The notes: a model not told the origin generated them from the letters alone. A DNA stretch of 64,000 bases from an uncultured bacterium (GCA_937981985.1 CALJNB010000019.1:62001-126000), one strand, 5' to 3'; positions 26,513 to 36,826 are shown, numbered from the stretch's first letter. Numbers and translations are program-made.

Positions 26513-28039
26513 TCAAAGAACCAATACGACCATAGCGGTTGAGTTATCACGACCAAATTGCGCGACTGCATTTTGAGTCAGCGCTTCTGCGATACGTTGA
26601 GGGTCTTCAAGGTTATCCATCACGATCGTCAGAGTGCCGTCGTCATCCGTTTCACCGTGGGCTCCGTCACTTGTAAAAATAAATACATCGTCTTTTCTAA
26701 TTTTTAGAAATCCTGAATCACGAATTTCTGGAAAATTGTTTTTAGCTTTATCGCAAAAGTCATCAACACGGTCGAAATCAACTTCTGCTGAGGTGCTCAT
26801 AAATCGTGAAATGGTACGTTGAGCGAGATCATCATTTGCGATTTCTTCGGCCGTCTTTTCACCTAATTTTTCAAGTATGGTCGCCAAGGTATGATCGGAG
26901 GTTAAGGCATACAGAATTCCGTTCCGTATGAGGACGATTCGAGAATCACCGACGTGACATATTCCTGCTCTATCTTTGGCGATAATCATTCCGCTTAAAG
27001 TCGTACCGCCCCGATTTTCATCGGGTGAGAACTCGCCTTCCATCGCTAAAGTTTGGCCAACATGCTTTGCAACCAGTCTGGCATAATAGGTAGGATCTTG
27101 TGCTAACCCCTCGGTCCCAAGATCTGCCCAAGCTCGCGCGAATCCAGAACACGCAGACTCTACCGTCAACCCGCTTGCTTTTTCACCATCTTGAATACCG
27201 CCGATCCCATCAGCCACGCAGAAAAAACCAGACTTGTATTTAACCGACCCACAGATCGCGCCGAGTTGAATGAACCCACACGAATCTTGGTTGTTTTTGC
27301 GGAAGATATAATTGCCGATCGTCGAATGCTGACCTACGACAAATCCCGAAACGTCCTGCAATTCCTTGAGGATTTGTTCTAACGATAAGCGTACCGCCTT
27401 CCAATCTTTGAACGCCAGATCACCATAAGGTGAAACCGCACCGGCGAGAAATTGCGTCATACCTGGATACATCAATCCTTCGTCTATGAGCTTATCGCGA
27501 TCTTGCAACCAAGCGGCGATATCATGTCCTCCGGGAAAGTCTCGATTTTGAAATCCTTCGTAGAGTAATACACTTAAAATTTTGAAATCACGCCAAACGG
27601 TTTCTTCTCCAGACTTCAGATTCTTTCGAACACGTGGGTAGACAACGAGGACTATTTCTTTCTCGGCGTCGTTCCAAAATATCTCGTTTTTTCGAATCCC
27701 GTGAACCCAGATATTTTTGTCGTGTAGCTTTCCTATTTGGTCAACGAACCGCATAAGCGCATCAATCATTTCGGTTTTCGACAAATTACGCCAAACATTA
27801 TCCTCGAAAGGCACAAGTGACGCGTTGGTTGAAACCAAAAATTGGTCTTCTTTCACGCTAAAGGCCAAAGAGGATCTAACCTCGTTCAATTCCGGAGGAG
27901 CAGACATCCCAAAATGAAAAAATGACGACCTCCCAGCGGTTTCTGCGAGATAGACACCAGATTCATCATCCCCTAAATATTGAGATTTTAAGGTCGTCGG
28001 GGCGTTACCAAATTCAATACGTTGGTCTGGTTTAAACAT
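26513..28039 (-). CDS. PP2C-type protein phosphatase with N-terminal pseudokinase-like domain
   Basis: 508 residues. The C-terminal half (~245-508) is a PP2C/PPM metal-dependent Ser/Thr phosphatase with all metal-binding motifs: FCVADGIGG, GGTTLSG, GICHVGDSRIVL, DDVFIFTSDGAHGE and FGRDNSTAM. The N-terminal ~230 residues follow a protein-kinase C-lobe pattern (MRFVDQIGKLHDKNIWVHGIRKNEIFW, then WRDFKILSVLLYEGF). The HRDLKPEN catalytic Asp and the DFG motif are missing, suggesting a pseudokinase. It overlaps the upstream FHA gene by one base (TAATG), so the two are translationally coupled. Together they would read and remove Ser/Thr phosphorylation. No active kinase gene is adjacent in the window. 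The pseudokinase call is inference. Confidence 0.8.
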   Translation of the reverse strand: MFKPDQRIEFGNAPTTLKSQYLGDDESGVYLAETAGRSSFFHFGMSAPPELNEVRSSLAFSVKEDQFLVSTNASLVPFEDNVWRNLSKTEMIDALMRFVDQIGKLHDKNIWVHGIRKNEIFWNDAEKEIVLVVYPRVRKNLKSGEETVWRDFKILSVLLYEGFQNRDFPGGHDIAAWLQDRDKLIDEGLMYPGMTQFLAGAVSPYGDLAFKDWKAVRLSLEQILKELQDVSGFVVGQHSTIGNYIFRKNNQDSCGFIQLGAICGSVKYKSGFFCVADGIGGIQDGEKASGLTVESACSGFARAWADLGTEGLAQDPTYYARLVAKHVGQTLAMEGEFSPDENRGGTTLSGMIIAKDRAGICHVGDSRIVLIRNGILYALTSDHTLATILEKLGEKTAEEIANDDLAQRTISRFMSTSAEVDFDRVDDFCDKAKNNFPEIRDSGFLKIRKDDVFIFTSDGAHGETDDDGTLTIVMDNLEDPQRIAEALTQNAVAQFGRDNSTAMVVLVL

Positions 28040-28977
28040 TAGTCATCATCCTCAGACATTTCAGTCGGCTCGGTTGCCAGGGCCGCAATATCGGCTCGAC
28101 TTCCTTCAGCCCAATCAATAGATTCTGGAAGCTCGGATGTCCTCTTCGATGTGCTTGCCTCGAAATTAGATGGATCGTGAAAATGGAACGCGACGTTTCC
28201 GAGTGCTACTTCATCACCTGCCATCAATAAAACCGAATCCGTGATTGCTCTTCGATTTACATATACTTTTTGCCGATGGCTAAGCACCCGCACCGTCCAG
28301 TCCGGCCCATCTCTTAAAAACGAGATATGTCTGAAACCAATGAACTTTCTCTCAAAGTCTTTCAAACTGCTCAAATCCCAATCGGGTTGAGCAAGATCGA
28401 GCTTCGCAGCGTATTTTGGATCAAAAGCTCGACCAATTACGGCCTCTTTCAAATTTCCTAAAACAAATCGAGGGCCACAAACGCCGCCGTCGCGCTTTAA
28501 GAAGAGGGAGGTTTCTGTCTCAGAACGAAATATTGCTTTTTTCTCCTTCAGCCAAAGCTCCAGGTCTTCTAAATGAGAGTGAAAGACGAAATCCACGCAA
28601 CCTACTTTAATCACATCACCGGTGGATATCGGAACTCGCGGGCTCGTGTGATCTAGTTCCTGCCCGTTGATAGAGGTCCAACAATTAGGCGCTTTTGAGC
28701 GCAGATACCACTGTTTTTTCTCCAAAATAAGACGCACATGAGGGGCAGCAAATTTATAAATCTCATGATCTTCAAAATCGGTAAAAAGTATATCTACCGG
28801 CCCTTGTTGTGGATGAAATCGCCCCAAATAAACTTCGGGTCCGTGGATTTCCAGCTTTCTTTCACCGAAAACTAAGGTGCCTAAACTAGGTAATGCATGC
28901 TTTTTATTGAGTTCTTCGTCGATACTTTCGTTCCAACCTCGAATCAAATTCAACGCATCTATTAAGGAAAGTGCCAC
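28039..28977 (-). CDS. Double FHA-domain protein
   Basis: A 312-residue cytoplasmic protein with two forkhead-associated-like domains, which bind phosphothreonine peptides. The first (about 33-135) has VYLGRF, APHVRLIL and NGQELDH...IPISTGDVIKVG. The second (about 175-280) has AVIGRAF, FRHISFLRDGPDWTVRVLS and VYVNRRAIT...LLMAGDEVALGNVAFHFH. The GR, S-H and N(G/R) landmarks of FHA are partly kept; the first domain has H in place of the usual S before H. The gene is co-expressed and translationally coupled with the PP2C gene, so the pair is likely one signalling unit. An Asp/Glu-rich C-terminal tail follows. The partner kinase is unknown. Confidence 0.82.
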   Translation of the reverse strand: MALSLIDALNLIRGWNESIDEELNKKHALPSLGTLVFGERKLEIHGPEVYLGRFHPQQGPVDILFTDFEDHEIYKFAAPHVRLILEKKQWYLRSKAPNCWTSINGQELDHTSPRVPISTGDVIKVGCVDFVFHSHLEDLELWLKEKKAIFRSETETSLFLKRDGGVCGPRFVLGNLKEAVIGRAFDPKYAAKLDLAQPDWDLSSLKDFERKFIGFRHISFLRDGPDWTVRVLSHRQKVYVNRRAITDSVLLMAGDEVALGNVAFHFHDPSNFEASTSKRTSELPESIDWAEGSRADIAALATEPTEMSEDDD

Positions 28978-29250
28978 ATCGGTCTTGGGGTGAAAGGTTC
29001 ATATAAACTAACAAGCTTTCAATGCTTCGTCACGGTGGATTGTCGTTTATCCATCTCTTATTTAAAAAATGAAGGATCTATTTGCCACTTTACGCGTTCA
29101 CGTCGCGACCCACCGCCTGTTTAGACCGTGATCACCCTTTTTGAAATACTGGCACGGTAAATGCAAACTCAGACGTCAGTAATTGGTTATGTGGATTAAA
29201 TGAGATTTTTGCTAATTAAATGAAATGATAATGATAAATTTTTGTATGAT
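28978..29250. other. Intergenic region, likely promoter of the FHA-PP2C pair
   Basis: A 273-base region without a credible reading frame. It must hold the promoter of the minus-strand FHA-PP2C operon. An AT-rich stretch (about 29210-29255, including TGATAATGATAA) adjoins the terminator of the next unit. No operator repeat or small RNA signature was identified. Confidence 0.5.
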
Positions 29251-29280
29251 ATAAAAAAGGAGCCTAATGGCTCCTTTTTT
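29251..29280 (-). terminator. Terminator of the DUF3857 gene pair
   Basis: A 6-bp stem GGAGCC / GGCTCC with loop ATTA and a run of six T, read on the minus strand. It starts at the stop codon of the DUF3857 gene. The plus-strand reading also has a T-run, so it is bidirectional. Confidence 0.9.
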
Positions 29281-32200
29281 ATTTGCCTTCAATAACCAGG
29301 GCCGAGCTTTGTTCAACCTCGGAGGCCCACTTTTGAAACTCCAGATAGCGATGGGTGGGAATTCTTTGTACTTTCATTTCAGTTGTAAGATCCACTCTGA
29401 CGATGTTGTTGTCCAAAGAAACACTTCGCTCGATCTTGCCGAACTCACTTTTAGAATCGAATGTTCCACTCTTGCTCAATAATTGTGTTTCGTTAAACGG
29501 AAGCTCAATCTCAAAACTAGATTGAGTTCGTTGAACATTTCGCAAAAAGAGAGGTAAAGTCCGCGTAGGCAAGGAAGCATAAGTTGATTGCATTCGGGTC
29601 GGGAAAATATGAGTTTCTATCGCCCAACCTTTCTTCGTTTTAACGGCATATTTCGGCCTTTCGATATGAATAACAAATCCGATCTCTTTATCCGGATCTA
29701 AAGCGTTTAAGATTTCGTATTTTATGACCGAAGCTCCCGGGATGATATTCGTAAAATTCTGCATCATCCGATCTCGCGTTGTGTCATCGGGATTCTTTCT
29801 TAAGGTCGCCCTCACATAGGGCGCTAAGGTGCCGTCAAAACGAAAAGTCAAATCAGCCCTTAGAGTTCCATCTTTATCAATCTTTCCTTTAATGTTTTGA
29901 AAGGACATATTTTTCCTACCCGCAGTTTCAGAAACTTCATCCCAAACCGGTTCCCGGCAAGATAAACATATTGCTTTTTCACCGATTGAGTAACCGTCAA
30001 CCGCACCGTACATCGCATCCAATCCGAACGGCGATAACCAATCATAACCCTTGGAAGTTTTTACTCTCAATAAAGTTGTCCCATAATTACCCATTTCTCC
30101 AAAAGGTCTCGTTTCGGCCTCCGCTAAAGAACTTCTCGCGATGAAAATTTCCGAAGGTATTCCGGAACGATCAAAAAGAGCCTTGAGAACTAAAATCGGA
30201 TTGCCTTGTTCTAGAAGAATCGCGTGACTCACTTCGGTCCCCAGATCTGAAGCCGGCGATTTTATGGATTGAGCCACTTCGTAAAAAGCCTTCTTTATAT
30301 AATCGTCACCCCGTGACTCCAACGAAAGTAACGCAGCATACTTTTTATCCAAAACCCGACTCGGCTTTAACGCATCTTGAATTGCTTCGAATCGAAGTCG
30401 ACGAGCTACCTCGAAATTTTCCAACTTGTAGGGGTTGCGATACATCTGAACCCAAGGAAGGAACTCGTCAGCCGGAACAGCGGATCCCTCTTTGCGCGGA
30501 GCTGGATTATTCACGGCTAGGAAACGAAGAGCGGGTACACCTTGATACTCAAATTTCTCCGCGACCGGCGGGGCGTTCTTTAATAGAAATGAACCCTCAT
30601 CTCCGATAATAACGTACTCGGACTTTAATGTGGAAATCTGGGCCATCTGGAAGAAAAATCGAATACCTGAAATAGCAGAACCTATCGAAGGTGCCGGTTC
30701 ATATTGGAGGTAGGCAATTTCAACAAAATCCCCCTCAGCAAGACCGGGCATGCTTAATGTGTTTTTACCCGGCGTTGTCACTGGAATTCGAACTTCTCCG
30801 TTGGCTTTAATGGTCTGGATTCGAAGAACTTGTGCATCTGATGGCAGACTTTGTTCGGCGTAGTCGTCGATCGCGCTCTTGGTCATCAGCCGTGTCACTG
30901 TATGTGTGAGCGTCATCGTTGCGCCATTTTCAAAGTAACGACGCGCGGCGAAATCGATAACGAAATACCGATCGTCTTTAGAAAGCGCACCGCTCGCGTT
31001 ATTTTCTTTCACCGCTGCTAAGGCCGCCGCTTTCCCATCTTTGAGTAAATCTTGAAGAGGTATCTCATCTTTCAAAAGGCTTTTTTTCCAAACGGTCCAC
31101 GCTTTTTCGCCGTACTTTTCTTCGTAAGCACTGACTTCGGCAATCGCTCCGTCGATGTCGCCGGCGAGTTCCAATTTGTTTACTTTTTCAGCCCAGAGGG
31201 TGGCTGATGCAGGGTTTATTTTCCAACCCGCATCGAGGACCTCTTGGTAAGGTTTCCCGGCATTTTCCAAAGCTTTGGCCAACGCTTTACGAGCCGAAGC
31301 ACTTCTAGGATACCGTTTAACTCGCTTTTCATGGAACGCGATCCGTTCATCGGACCCAACCGGTGTCCGATCAATCATTGAATTCTTATATTGACTACAA
31401 CGTTCTATCCACTCGCCAAAATGACTTTTATCCAAGTAAATGTCACGTTCGATGTTTAATGTTGTCACTTTGGAAGCGACCGAACATAATGCATGAGTAT
31501 TGTTTTTTAGCAAAGCTTGGTAGGCGGTGAGCTGTTCATTTTCCCAACCGCGCTTACCCAGAAATTCAGGCCAAGCAAGGGCGTTTTCAAGATGAGTAAC
31601 GCCGTTTTTAACAGCATCATCAAATGCCGGTTTAAGCATCTCTTTTTGTTCGGCATCGGTTTTATTTTTACCAATTTGCTTCGCCAATGCGATCGCGTAG
31701 CGATAATTGGGATCTAAATCATAAGCGCGTTTAATCGCTTTCAGGCTTTCGACTTCTCGGACTTGTGAAGGTACTTCCCAACGCCAGTCAATCTGCTCGC
31801 TTTCAATCCAATGTCCAGCGGCAAAAGATGGATTGCGTTCTCGTAAAGCGGTCCAAGATTGATCAAAAAGCTCACTATCTCCATCGGTAAAACTCAGAAG
31901 CATGCTCAAATAAAGCATGAAGTCAGTCGCTTTAGGAATGTCCTCCTTTTTTAAATAAAAAGGTTCAAGTTGGTTCGGCAATACCGTATCGGTTTCGAAG
32001 TCGATGGTTCCATTTGCGCTCACATTTTCTAGGCAGCCGGGATAGATCGTATCTTCAGCACATTTGGCACCAAATACCATTCCAGCCTGATCTAATTTTT
32101 CTGGAACAAACCCAAGATCAAACCAATCCCGATAACCATTTTGGTAAGCAAGTTTTACGAGAACGCGATGCGTCCCCGCACTCAATGTAACTTTGCGAAA

Positions 32201-33022
32201 CCGTTCTCCGGTTCCGTATCCCGTTTCGCGACGATCAAAAACTAATTGTCCATCTATCCAAACTTTCGCCGCGCCGACAAAATTTCCGACTAGCCAAAAG
32301 GTCTGCGCGTTCTTTAATGTTGCAAAAGACTCCAGGTAATAGATGCCGGATTGACCGAGCTGAGGTGACAACGATAAATTCGATGACCAATACGATCGGA
32401 CCTTTTTCTCGTTTCTGCGATCGACAACGGCTTCCACGGGGGAGATATATCTGGGTTGAAAGGAGTCTGTCGTTTCAGGATCAAAAGCGACGTCGAAATC
32501 TCGTAGACGCCAAGGAGAAACAAGTGGTGTGACAGACCAATGTGCTGGAAATCCAACACTGGAAAAATCGAAAGGCGCGTTCGTTTCGCCATATTGCCAC
32601 TCACTAAACTTCGCGTTTTGCATCACCCAATACCAATTCGCTTTGGCGATCGGATTCATTTTTTCATATGAAAGGGCCGAACTTTTTTCGAGTACCCGGT
32701 ATGAGAAATCCGGAACTTCGGTTCTCATCTGGTAGATTCTCATTGTAGCTAAGCGCGTCAGTACATGTGCCGGATGGTTGAGTACAATTTCAAAATAACG
32801 TTCAAAGGCGACGCCACTTTTACCGCTAAAATAAGCGGCTTCGGCCTGTACAAATAGATGCTCTGGAGACTCAGTTTGGGCGGGTTGGACTTCTCCGCCG
32901 TCTAACCAAGTAGCAAAGCTCTGTTTCGCACCTGGATCGCTAAATGCTATTTCCCGATCTGGCTTGGGGATCGATGTGGAACATGCTGTTAAAAATAAAG
33001 CGATAATCGATAAATATTTCAT
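29279..33022 (-). CDS. DUF3857 lipoprotein with degenerate transglutaminase-like domain
   Basis: A 1247-residue lipoprotein (lipobox LTAC, Cys14). The N-terminal ~600 residues contain helical TPR-like repeats and a glycosyl-hydrolase-like carbohydrate/beta segment (VWIDGQLVFDRR, GTHRVLVKLAY). A DUF3857 domain follows (THTVTRLMTKSAIDDYAEQ... to EYVIIGDEG), then a transglutaminase-like domain where the catalytic Cys is lost (EQGNPILVLKALFDRSGI in place of YGDCKDKAALLKVMF) and the His is replaced by Thr. It is therefore expected to be a non-catalytic partner. It overlaps the upstream paralogue by four bases (ATGA) and ends in a strong terminator. Its function in the family is unknown; a scaffold or regulatory role in the envelope is inferred. 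Confidence 0.8.
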   Translation of the reverse strand: MKYLSIIALFLTACSTSIPKPDREIAFSDPGAKQSFATWLDGGEVQPAQTESPEHLFVQAEAAYFSGKSGVAFERYFEIVLNHPAHVLTRLATMRIYQMRTEVPDFSYRVLEKSSALSYEKMNPIAKANWYWVMQNAKFSEWQYGETNAPFDFSSVGFPAHWSVTPLVSPWRLRDFDVAFDPETTDSFQPRYISPVEAVVDRRNEKKVRSYWSSNLSLSPQLGQSGIYYLESFATLKNAQTFWLVGNFVGAAKVWIDGQLVFDRRETGYGTGERFRKVTLSAGTHRVLVKLAYQNGYRDWFDLGFVPEKLDQAGMVFGAKCAEDTIYPGCLENVSANGTIDFETDTVLPNQLEPFYLKKEDIPKATDFMLYLSMLLSFTDGDSELFDQSWTALRERNPSFAAGHWIESEQIDWRWEVPSQVREVESLKAIKRAYDLDPNYRYAIALAKQIGKNKTDAEQKEMLKPAFDDAVKNGVTHLENALAWPEFLGKRGWENEQLTAYQALLKNNTHALCSVASKVTTLNIERDIYLDKSHFGEWIERCSQYKNSMIDRTPVGSDERIAFHEKRVKRYPRSASARKALAKALENAGKPYQEVLDAGWKINPASATLWAEKVNKLELAGDIDGAIAEVSAYEEKYGEKAWTVWKKSLLKDEIPLQDLLKDGKAAALAAVKENNASGALSKDDRYFVIDFAARRYFENGATMTLTHTVTRLMTKSAIDDYAEQSLPSDAQVLRIQTIKANGEVRIPVTTPGKNTLSMPGLAEGDFVEIAYLQYEPAPSIGSAISGIRFFFQMAQISTLKSEYVIIGDEGSFLLKNAPPVAEKFEYQGVPALRFLAVNNPAPRKEGSAVPADEFLPWVQMYRNPYKLENFEVARRLRFEAIQDALKPSRVLDKKYAALLSLESRGDDYIKKAFYEVAQSIKSPASDLGTEVSHAILLEQGNPILVLKALFDRSGIPSEIFIARSSLAEAETRPFGEMGNYGTTLLRVKTSKGYDWLSPFGLDAMYGAVDGYSIGEKAICLSCREPVWDEVSETAGRKNMSFQNIKGKIDKDGTLRADLTFRFDGTLAPYVRATLRKNPDDTTRDRMMQNFTNIIPGASVIKYEILNALDPDKEIGFVIHIERPKYAVKTKKGWAIETHIFPTRMQSTYASLPTRTLPLFLRNVQRTQSSFEIELPFNETQLLSKSGTFDSKSEFGKIERSVSLDNNIVRVDLTTEMKVQRIPTHRYLEFQKWASEVEQSSALVIEGK

Positions 33023-36000
33023 TCTTTTCCCACCTCGATAGAGGAATTCAGTGCCTGGGTTGCATCACGTAAAAAGTTCCGGAAGTCGTTGTAGTCTTCT
33101 ACGGAAACACGCTGCACATCGATCGAATATTCAACATCTGCGATGAGTTCTTTATTCGCTTTCGTGTAAGTGATTTTAAGACTTCCAAATTTACTTTTAA
33201 TCAGAACGTTCTCGGGAAGCGTTTTCACGGAACGATTCGAAAAGACGTAATGAACCTTAGTTTGGTTGGCGAAGGGAGTTCTAATTGTTAGGGCTTGATT
33301 CCGTTTTGCTTGACCCGCGAAAGCTTGAAGTAAGTTTTTTTGTTGCCCAGTAGGAAGCAAAAAGTCGCGATTTCCGTCGCTATTTAGAAGGCGACCACCC
33401 TCGATCACATATTCTATAACCACTTCTTTTTCGAGTTGATCTAAATTCTTATATTTTGCCGAGACCAAAGTGGCGCCCGAGTACATAGAGGATAGGTGTT
33501 TTTCCAAAACTTCATCACGACGCTCGGGGTCTTCCAAACTTTGGCGATATAAAACGGCGTTTGTACCGCGAGCCGTGATTTTTCCTCGGACGCGATTCGT
33601 CTTTCCATCGATCTTTACGTACATATCGTTTTTTAGAAGATTGGTTTTCGCTTTATCGATGGGAAGCTTAACCCATTTCGACTTTCCTCCGTCTTCGATA
33701 ATCAGCCCACGCGCTCCTTGGTCCATTGAGGTAAGCTCATTGGTACCGTTAAACTCGGCCGTTCCATCCAAAAAGAGATCGTACTTTGGAACGTAGGTAA
33801 TCGCATGATTAAAAACATGCATCGATGCCGGATACACCTCAAGATCGCCGAGAGAACGAGTTCTAACGAGAACCAAATTTGCCCTAATCCCGGCTTCTTC
33901 AAACATCACTTTTAAAAGTGCCGCTTTATCTTTGCAATCACCGTATCGATTTCGAAAACACGTTGTAGTCCGATAGGGTTTCCAACCATGAATACCTAAA
34001 CCAACGTGAAGGTAACGCGTGTTTTTGACCACATAATTGTGAATCGCTGATAGTTTTTCTCGTTCTGTTCTCTTGCCTTTTGTAAGTTCTTTTACTTTTT
34101 TTCGAATTTCGTCATCAACGATGAGTTGCTCACGAACGAGGTCCCACCACCAAGTACCAATCTGATCGTAGGTTTCTTTATTTGAAACGAGAAGATAGTC
34201 GTACACCTCACTATAACCCGGTTGAGCGGGGTCTGTTTTGACTTCTTTTACATTCTCAAAATCAAACGATGTCGACTTAAAGCCCTTTTCAAGAGATGAT
34301 CCATCGGGCGTTTTATTCTCCGTACGGGTGTGCTTAAGTTTGGGCTTCCGAAAGAACATGTCCCAAGTTTCTGGATAAATAACCGCATAACGTTCGAAAC
34401 CAATAGGCGTCGTGTTTTGCAAATAGGCTATATCTCCAAAATAGTCACCTCGGAAATTTTCGCCTGCAATTTGCGTTACGAGAAAACGAAACTCGACGAG
34501 ATCCCCCACTTCGACATCATTGGCCTTCATCGTAAGAGTTGTCGAATCGTTATAAGTAGTAGATTGTTTGCGCGTTCCACCCGACCCCCAAGAGTCAAAA
34601 TTTTCCGATGTCGTACCGTCTCTTTTATGAACAACTATCTTTACGACCTCGGCATCTTCTTCGCCTGCTTGATAATGGGCACTGGCATACTGGGCGTTCT
34701 CAACCCCCTCTTTCGTATTCACCCGAACAACCCGCTGAGAAAATTTTGAAGACAGGCCGTTTTTACTCACTTTAGTGATGGACTGATCAATGATTGTATC
34801 GATTGGATATTGTGAGGGTTTCATCTTTTGCGCCTGTTCTTTCAGGTCAGATATCACCCACTTTGCGTAGAACCTCGACTCCTGAGGTGTTAAAAAAGTA
34901 AGTCGTTGCTTTATGTTTTGATCTTGTGGATAAAAAACGAGGATACGTTTTAGAGTAGCAATGGCTAGGTCTTTTTTTCCCATGCGTAACAAAAGCTCGG
35001 CCTTATTTCGGTAGAGATCTTCTGAACCAGGCGCCCAGGAAATCCATCGGTTTAAAACGGCTAAGGCCTCCTCATTTTTTCCCATCGCTTCTAACAGACG
35101 GGCTTCGCGCTTGGCCGCATAAATCGACGCGGGAACCCATTTCTGGAAATCACGAATCATCCTCAATGCCTCTTCGGGACGTTTGTTTTTAATTGCTTCT
35201 GTGATCTTGGCCCACTTTTGATTGTTGCTTACATGAGATTGCAGGGCCCGTTGTTCACGAATGGTTTCCAAGTCTTTATGCGATCCCATCGACTTAGAAA
35301 TAGCGGCTCGAAGCCATAAAACGGTGGGAACTTCCAAGTTAGCTATGGGCGCGATTATTTTTTTAGCTTTCCTTTTCGAGCCCGAATTTACCTCCCACCT
35401 GGCTCGCGCGATAATTGAACGCAGTGTCCTTTCCTTAATGTCATAAAGAATGCTTTTCGATTTTCGATTATCAAGCAAAGTCAAACCGTCCGCATAAAGT
35501 TGGGAGAGCTTATAAGCCGTTTCTCCATAATCGCCCCTCTCATGCGCCTCTTCTAAAAGGTCTCGACGTTTCCAATACTCCTCATAAGTCTCTCCGATTT
35601 TTACCAATGCAAGTGTAGATAGGGCCGCTTTATTTTTGATGAGACGATCGGCTTCATTTCGCCATGGTGTTGCGGCGTCTTTAGAAAGCTCTGTGGCCCA
35701 AAAAGAAATCGCCCATGCGGCTGCATCACCGTTCAATTTTGCCGTCTTTTCGATTTGCTTTCTCACTCCTTGTCCATCAGCAACCGGTGTTTTTATTTTC
35801 GTTTTCGTAGAAAGGGTGAGCGCGCTACCTTGAAAAGTTAGCGGCTTTAGCGTTCTCTGATCGACAAAACGGCTCTGAAAAACAAATCCCCCTTCTTGGG
35901 TAGATGCAAGCTTAATGAGAACGGTATTCTTGCCCTTCTTTAACGAGACCTTCCAAGCATCCGAATCGATGAGTAGTCCAAAGTCATCTTTGCTTTTACC

Positions 36001-36669
36001 CACAAGGTCTCCATTTACCCAAATTTTATAAGCGCTAGAAGACCCAAAAAGAAGTGATGAACGTTGTGCTTTCTTCGTTTCGATTGTCGTTGAAAGGTAA
36101 ACGACGGCCGATGTTGATGGTTGAACGAAGTTATTGACCGAAACGACACAACGGTAATCAAAATTTGGCATTTTACGCCAGTCCACGTTTTCAAAACGCC
36201 CGACAAAGGGACCCATTTCACCCAACTCGGGTCCAAACGCTTTATCATAATTTTCCATTGATGGATTTTCAAAGGGGCCCACAAGCCCGAAATCTCTAAG
36301 ACAACCTTGTTCGGCGCCGATGCCTTTTTCACCCAAAAGGCCCAAAGAGGTATCGCCTAATTCTCGCGAGGCCCATGCGATGCTTCGATAAAGACTAAAA
36401 CGCAACATCGGATTTCTGGATTTCTCGTAGGTTTTTTTGAGCGCTTCTAAATAGTATTTCCGAGGTACTAAACCTGAGTATACCGATTTTAAGTCATCAA
36501 GTTTGGCGAGCGCGACGACGGTATTGTTTTCTTTGAGAAGCGCGCTTAGACCCTTATCAAGGTCTACCCGACCATCTTGTTCTTGGGTAAATTTTGGCCC
36601 CTCGGATTGGGCAAAAGTAACCCAGCTGGGCATGAGTAGAATAATCGAAAAAAACAAGCATTTACGCAT
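33019..36669 (-). CDS. DUF3857 and transglutaminase-like exported protein with intact catalytic triad
   Basis: A 1216-residue exported protein; signal peptide 1-20 (ending WVTFAQ). Order: helical/TPR-rich region with a carbohydrate-binding-like beta segment (YKIWVNGDLVGKS, KKGKNTVLIKLAS); TPR repeats (PEEALRMIRDFQKWVPASIY, NEEALAVLNRWISWAPGSED); DUF3857 (about 680-830); then a transglutaminase-like cysteine peptidase core with NRYGDCKDKAALL (Cys912), FNHAITYV (His955) and LFLDGTAE (Asp968), and a beta C terminus. Such domains hydrolyse or crosslink amide bonds. It is the first gene of a two-gene operon with the inactive-looking paralogue. The start is the ATG at 36669. Substrate not known. 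Confidence 0.85.
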   Translation of the reverse strand: MRKCLFFSIILLMPSWVTFAQSEGPKFTQEQDGRVDLDKGLSALLKENNTVVALAKLDDLKSVYSGLVPRKYYLEALKKTYEKSRNPMLRFSLYRSIAWASRELGDTSLGLLGEKGIGAEQGCLRDFGLVGPFENPSMENYDKAFGPELGEMGPFVGRFENVDWRKMPNFDYRCVVSVNNFVQPSTSAVVYLSTTIETKKAQRSSLLFGSSSAYKIWVNGDLVGKSKDDFGLLIDSDAWKVSLKKGKNTVLIKLASTQEGGFVFQSRFVDQRTLKPLTFQGSALTLSTKTKIKTPVADGQGVRKQIEKTAKLNGDAAAWAISFWATELSKDAATPWRNEADRLIKNKAALSTLALVKIGETYEEYWKRRDLLEEAHERGDYGETAYKLSQLYADGLTLLDNRKSKSILYDIKERTLRSIIARARWEVNSGSKRKAKKIIAPIANLEVPTVLWLRAAISKSMGSHKDLETIREQRALQSHVSNNQKWAKITEAIKNKRPEEALRMIRDFQKWVPASIYAAKREARLLEAMGKNEEALAVLNRWISWAPGSEDLYRNKAELLLRMGKKDLAIATLKRILVFYPQDQNIKQRLTFLTPQESRFYAKWVISDLKEQAQKMKPSQYPIDTIIDQSITKVSKNGLSSKFSQRVVRVNTKEGVENAQYASAHYQAGEEDAEVVKIVVHKRDGTTSENFDSWGSGGTRKQSTTYNDSTTLTMKANDVEVGDLVEFRFLVTQIAGENFRGDYFGDIAYLQNTTPIGFERYAVIYPETWDMFFRKPKLKHTRTENKTPDGSSLEKGFKSTSFDFENVKEVKTDPAQPGYSEVYDYLLVSNKETYDQIGTWWWDLVREQLIVDDEIRKKVKELTKGKRTEREKLSAIHNYVVKNTRYLHVGLGIHGWKPYRTTTCFRNRYGDCKDKAALLKVMFEEAGIRANLVLVRTRSLGDLEVYPASMHVFNHAITYVPKYDLFLDGTAEFNGTNELTSMDQGARGLIIEDGGKSKWVKLPIDKAKTNLLKNDMYVKIDGKTNRVRGKITARGTNAVLYRQSLEDPERRDEVLEKHLSSMYSGATLVSAKYKNLDQLEKEVVIEYVIEGGRLLNSDGNRDFLLPTGQQKNLLQAFAGQAKRNQALTIRTPFANQTKVHYVFSNRSVKTLPENVLIKSKFGSLKITYTKANKELIADVEYSIDVQRVSVEDYNDFRNFLRDATQALNSSIEVGKE

Positions 36670-36826
36670 CTTAGCTTCACACTAAATTAGGAACCTATTT
36701 CATATCAACGGACCGCCCTCTGCGCAATTTTTTGGTCGGACGCGCTGTAATTTGGAGATAGGGGACCACGGAATCTAAGCAAAACACTCCAGTTTAAAAT
36801 TCCCAACACTTTTCAAAGTCCAAAAA

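Noticed and set aside
29225-29250. Fur-box-like TGATAATGATAA
   Set aside because: Only half of the palindromic consensus matches and the downstream genes are not iron-related.
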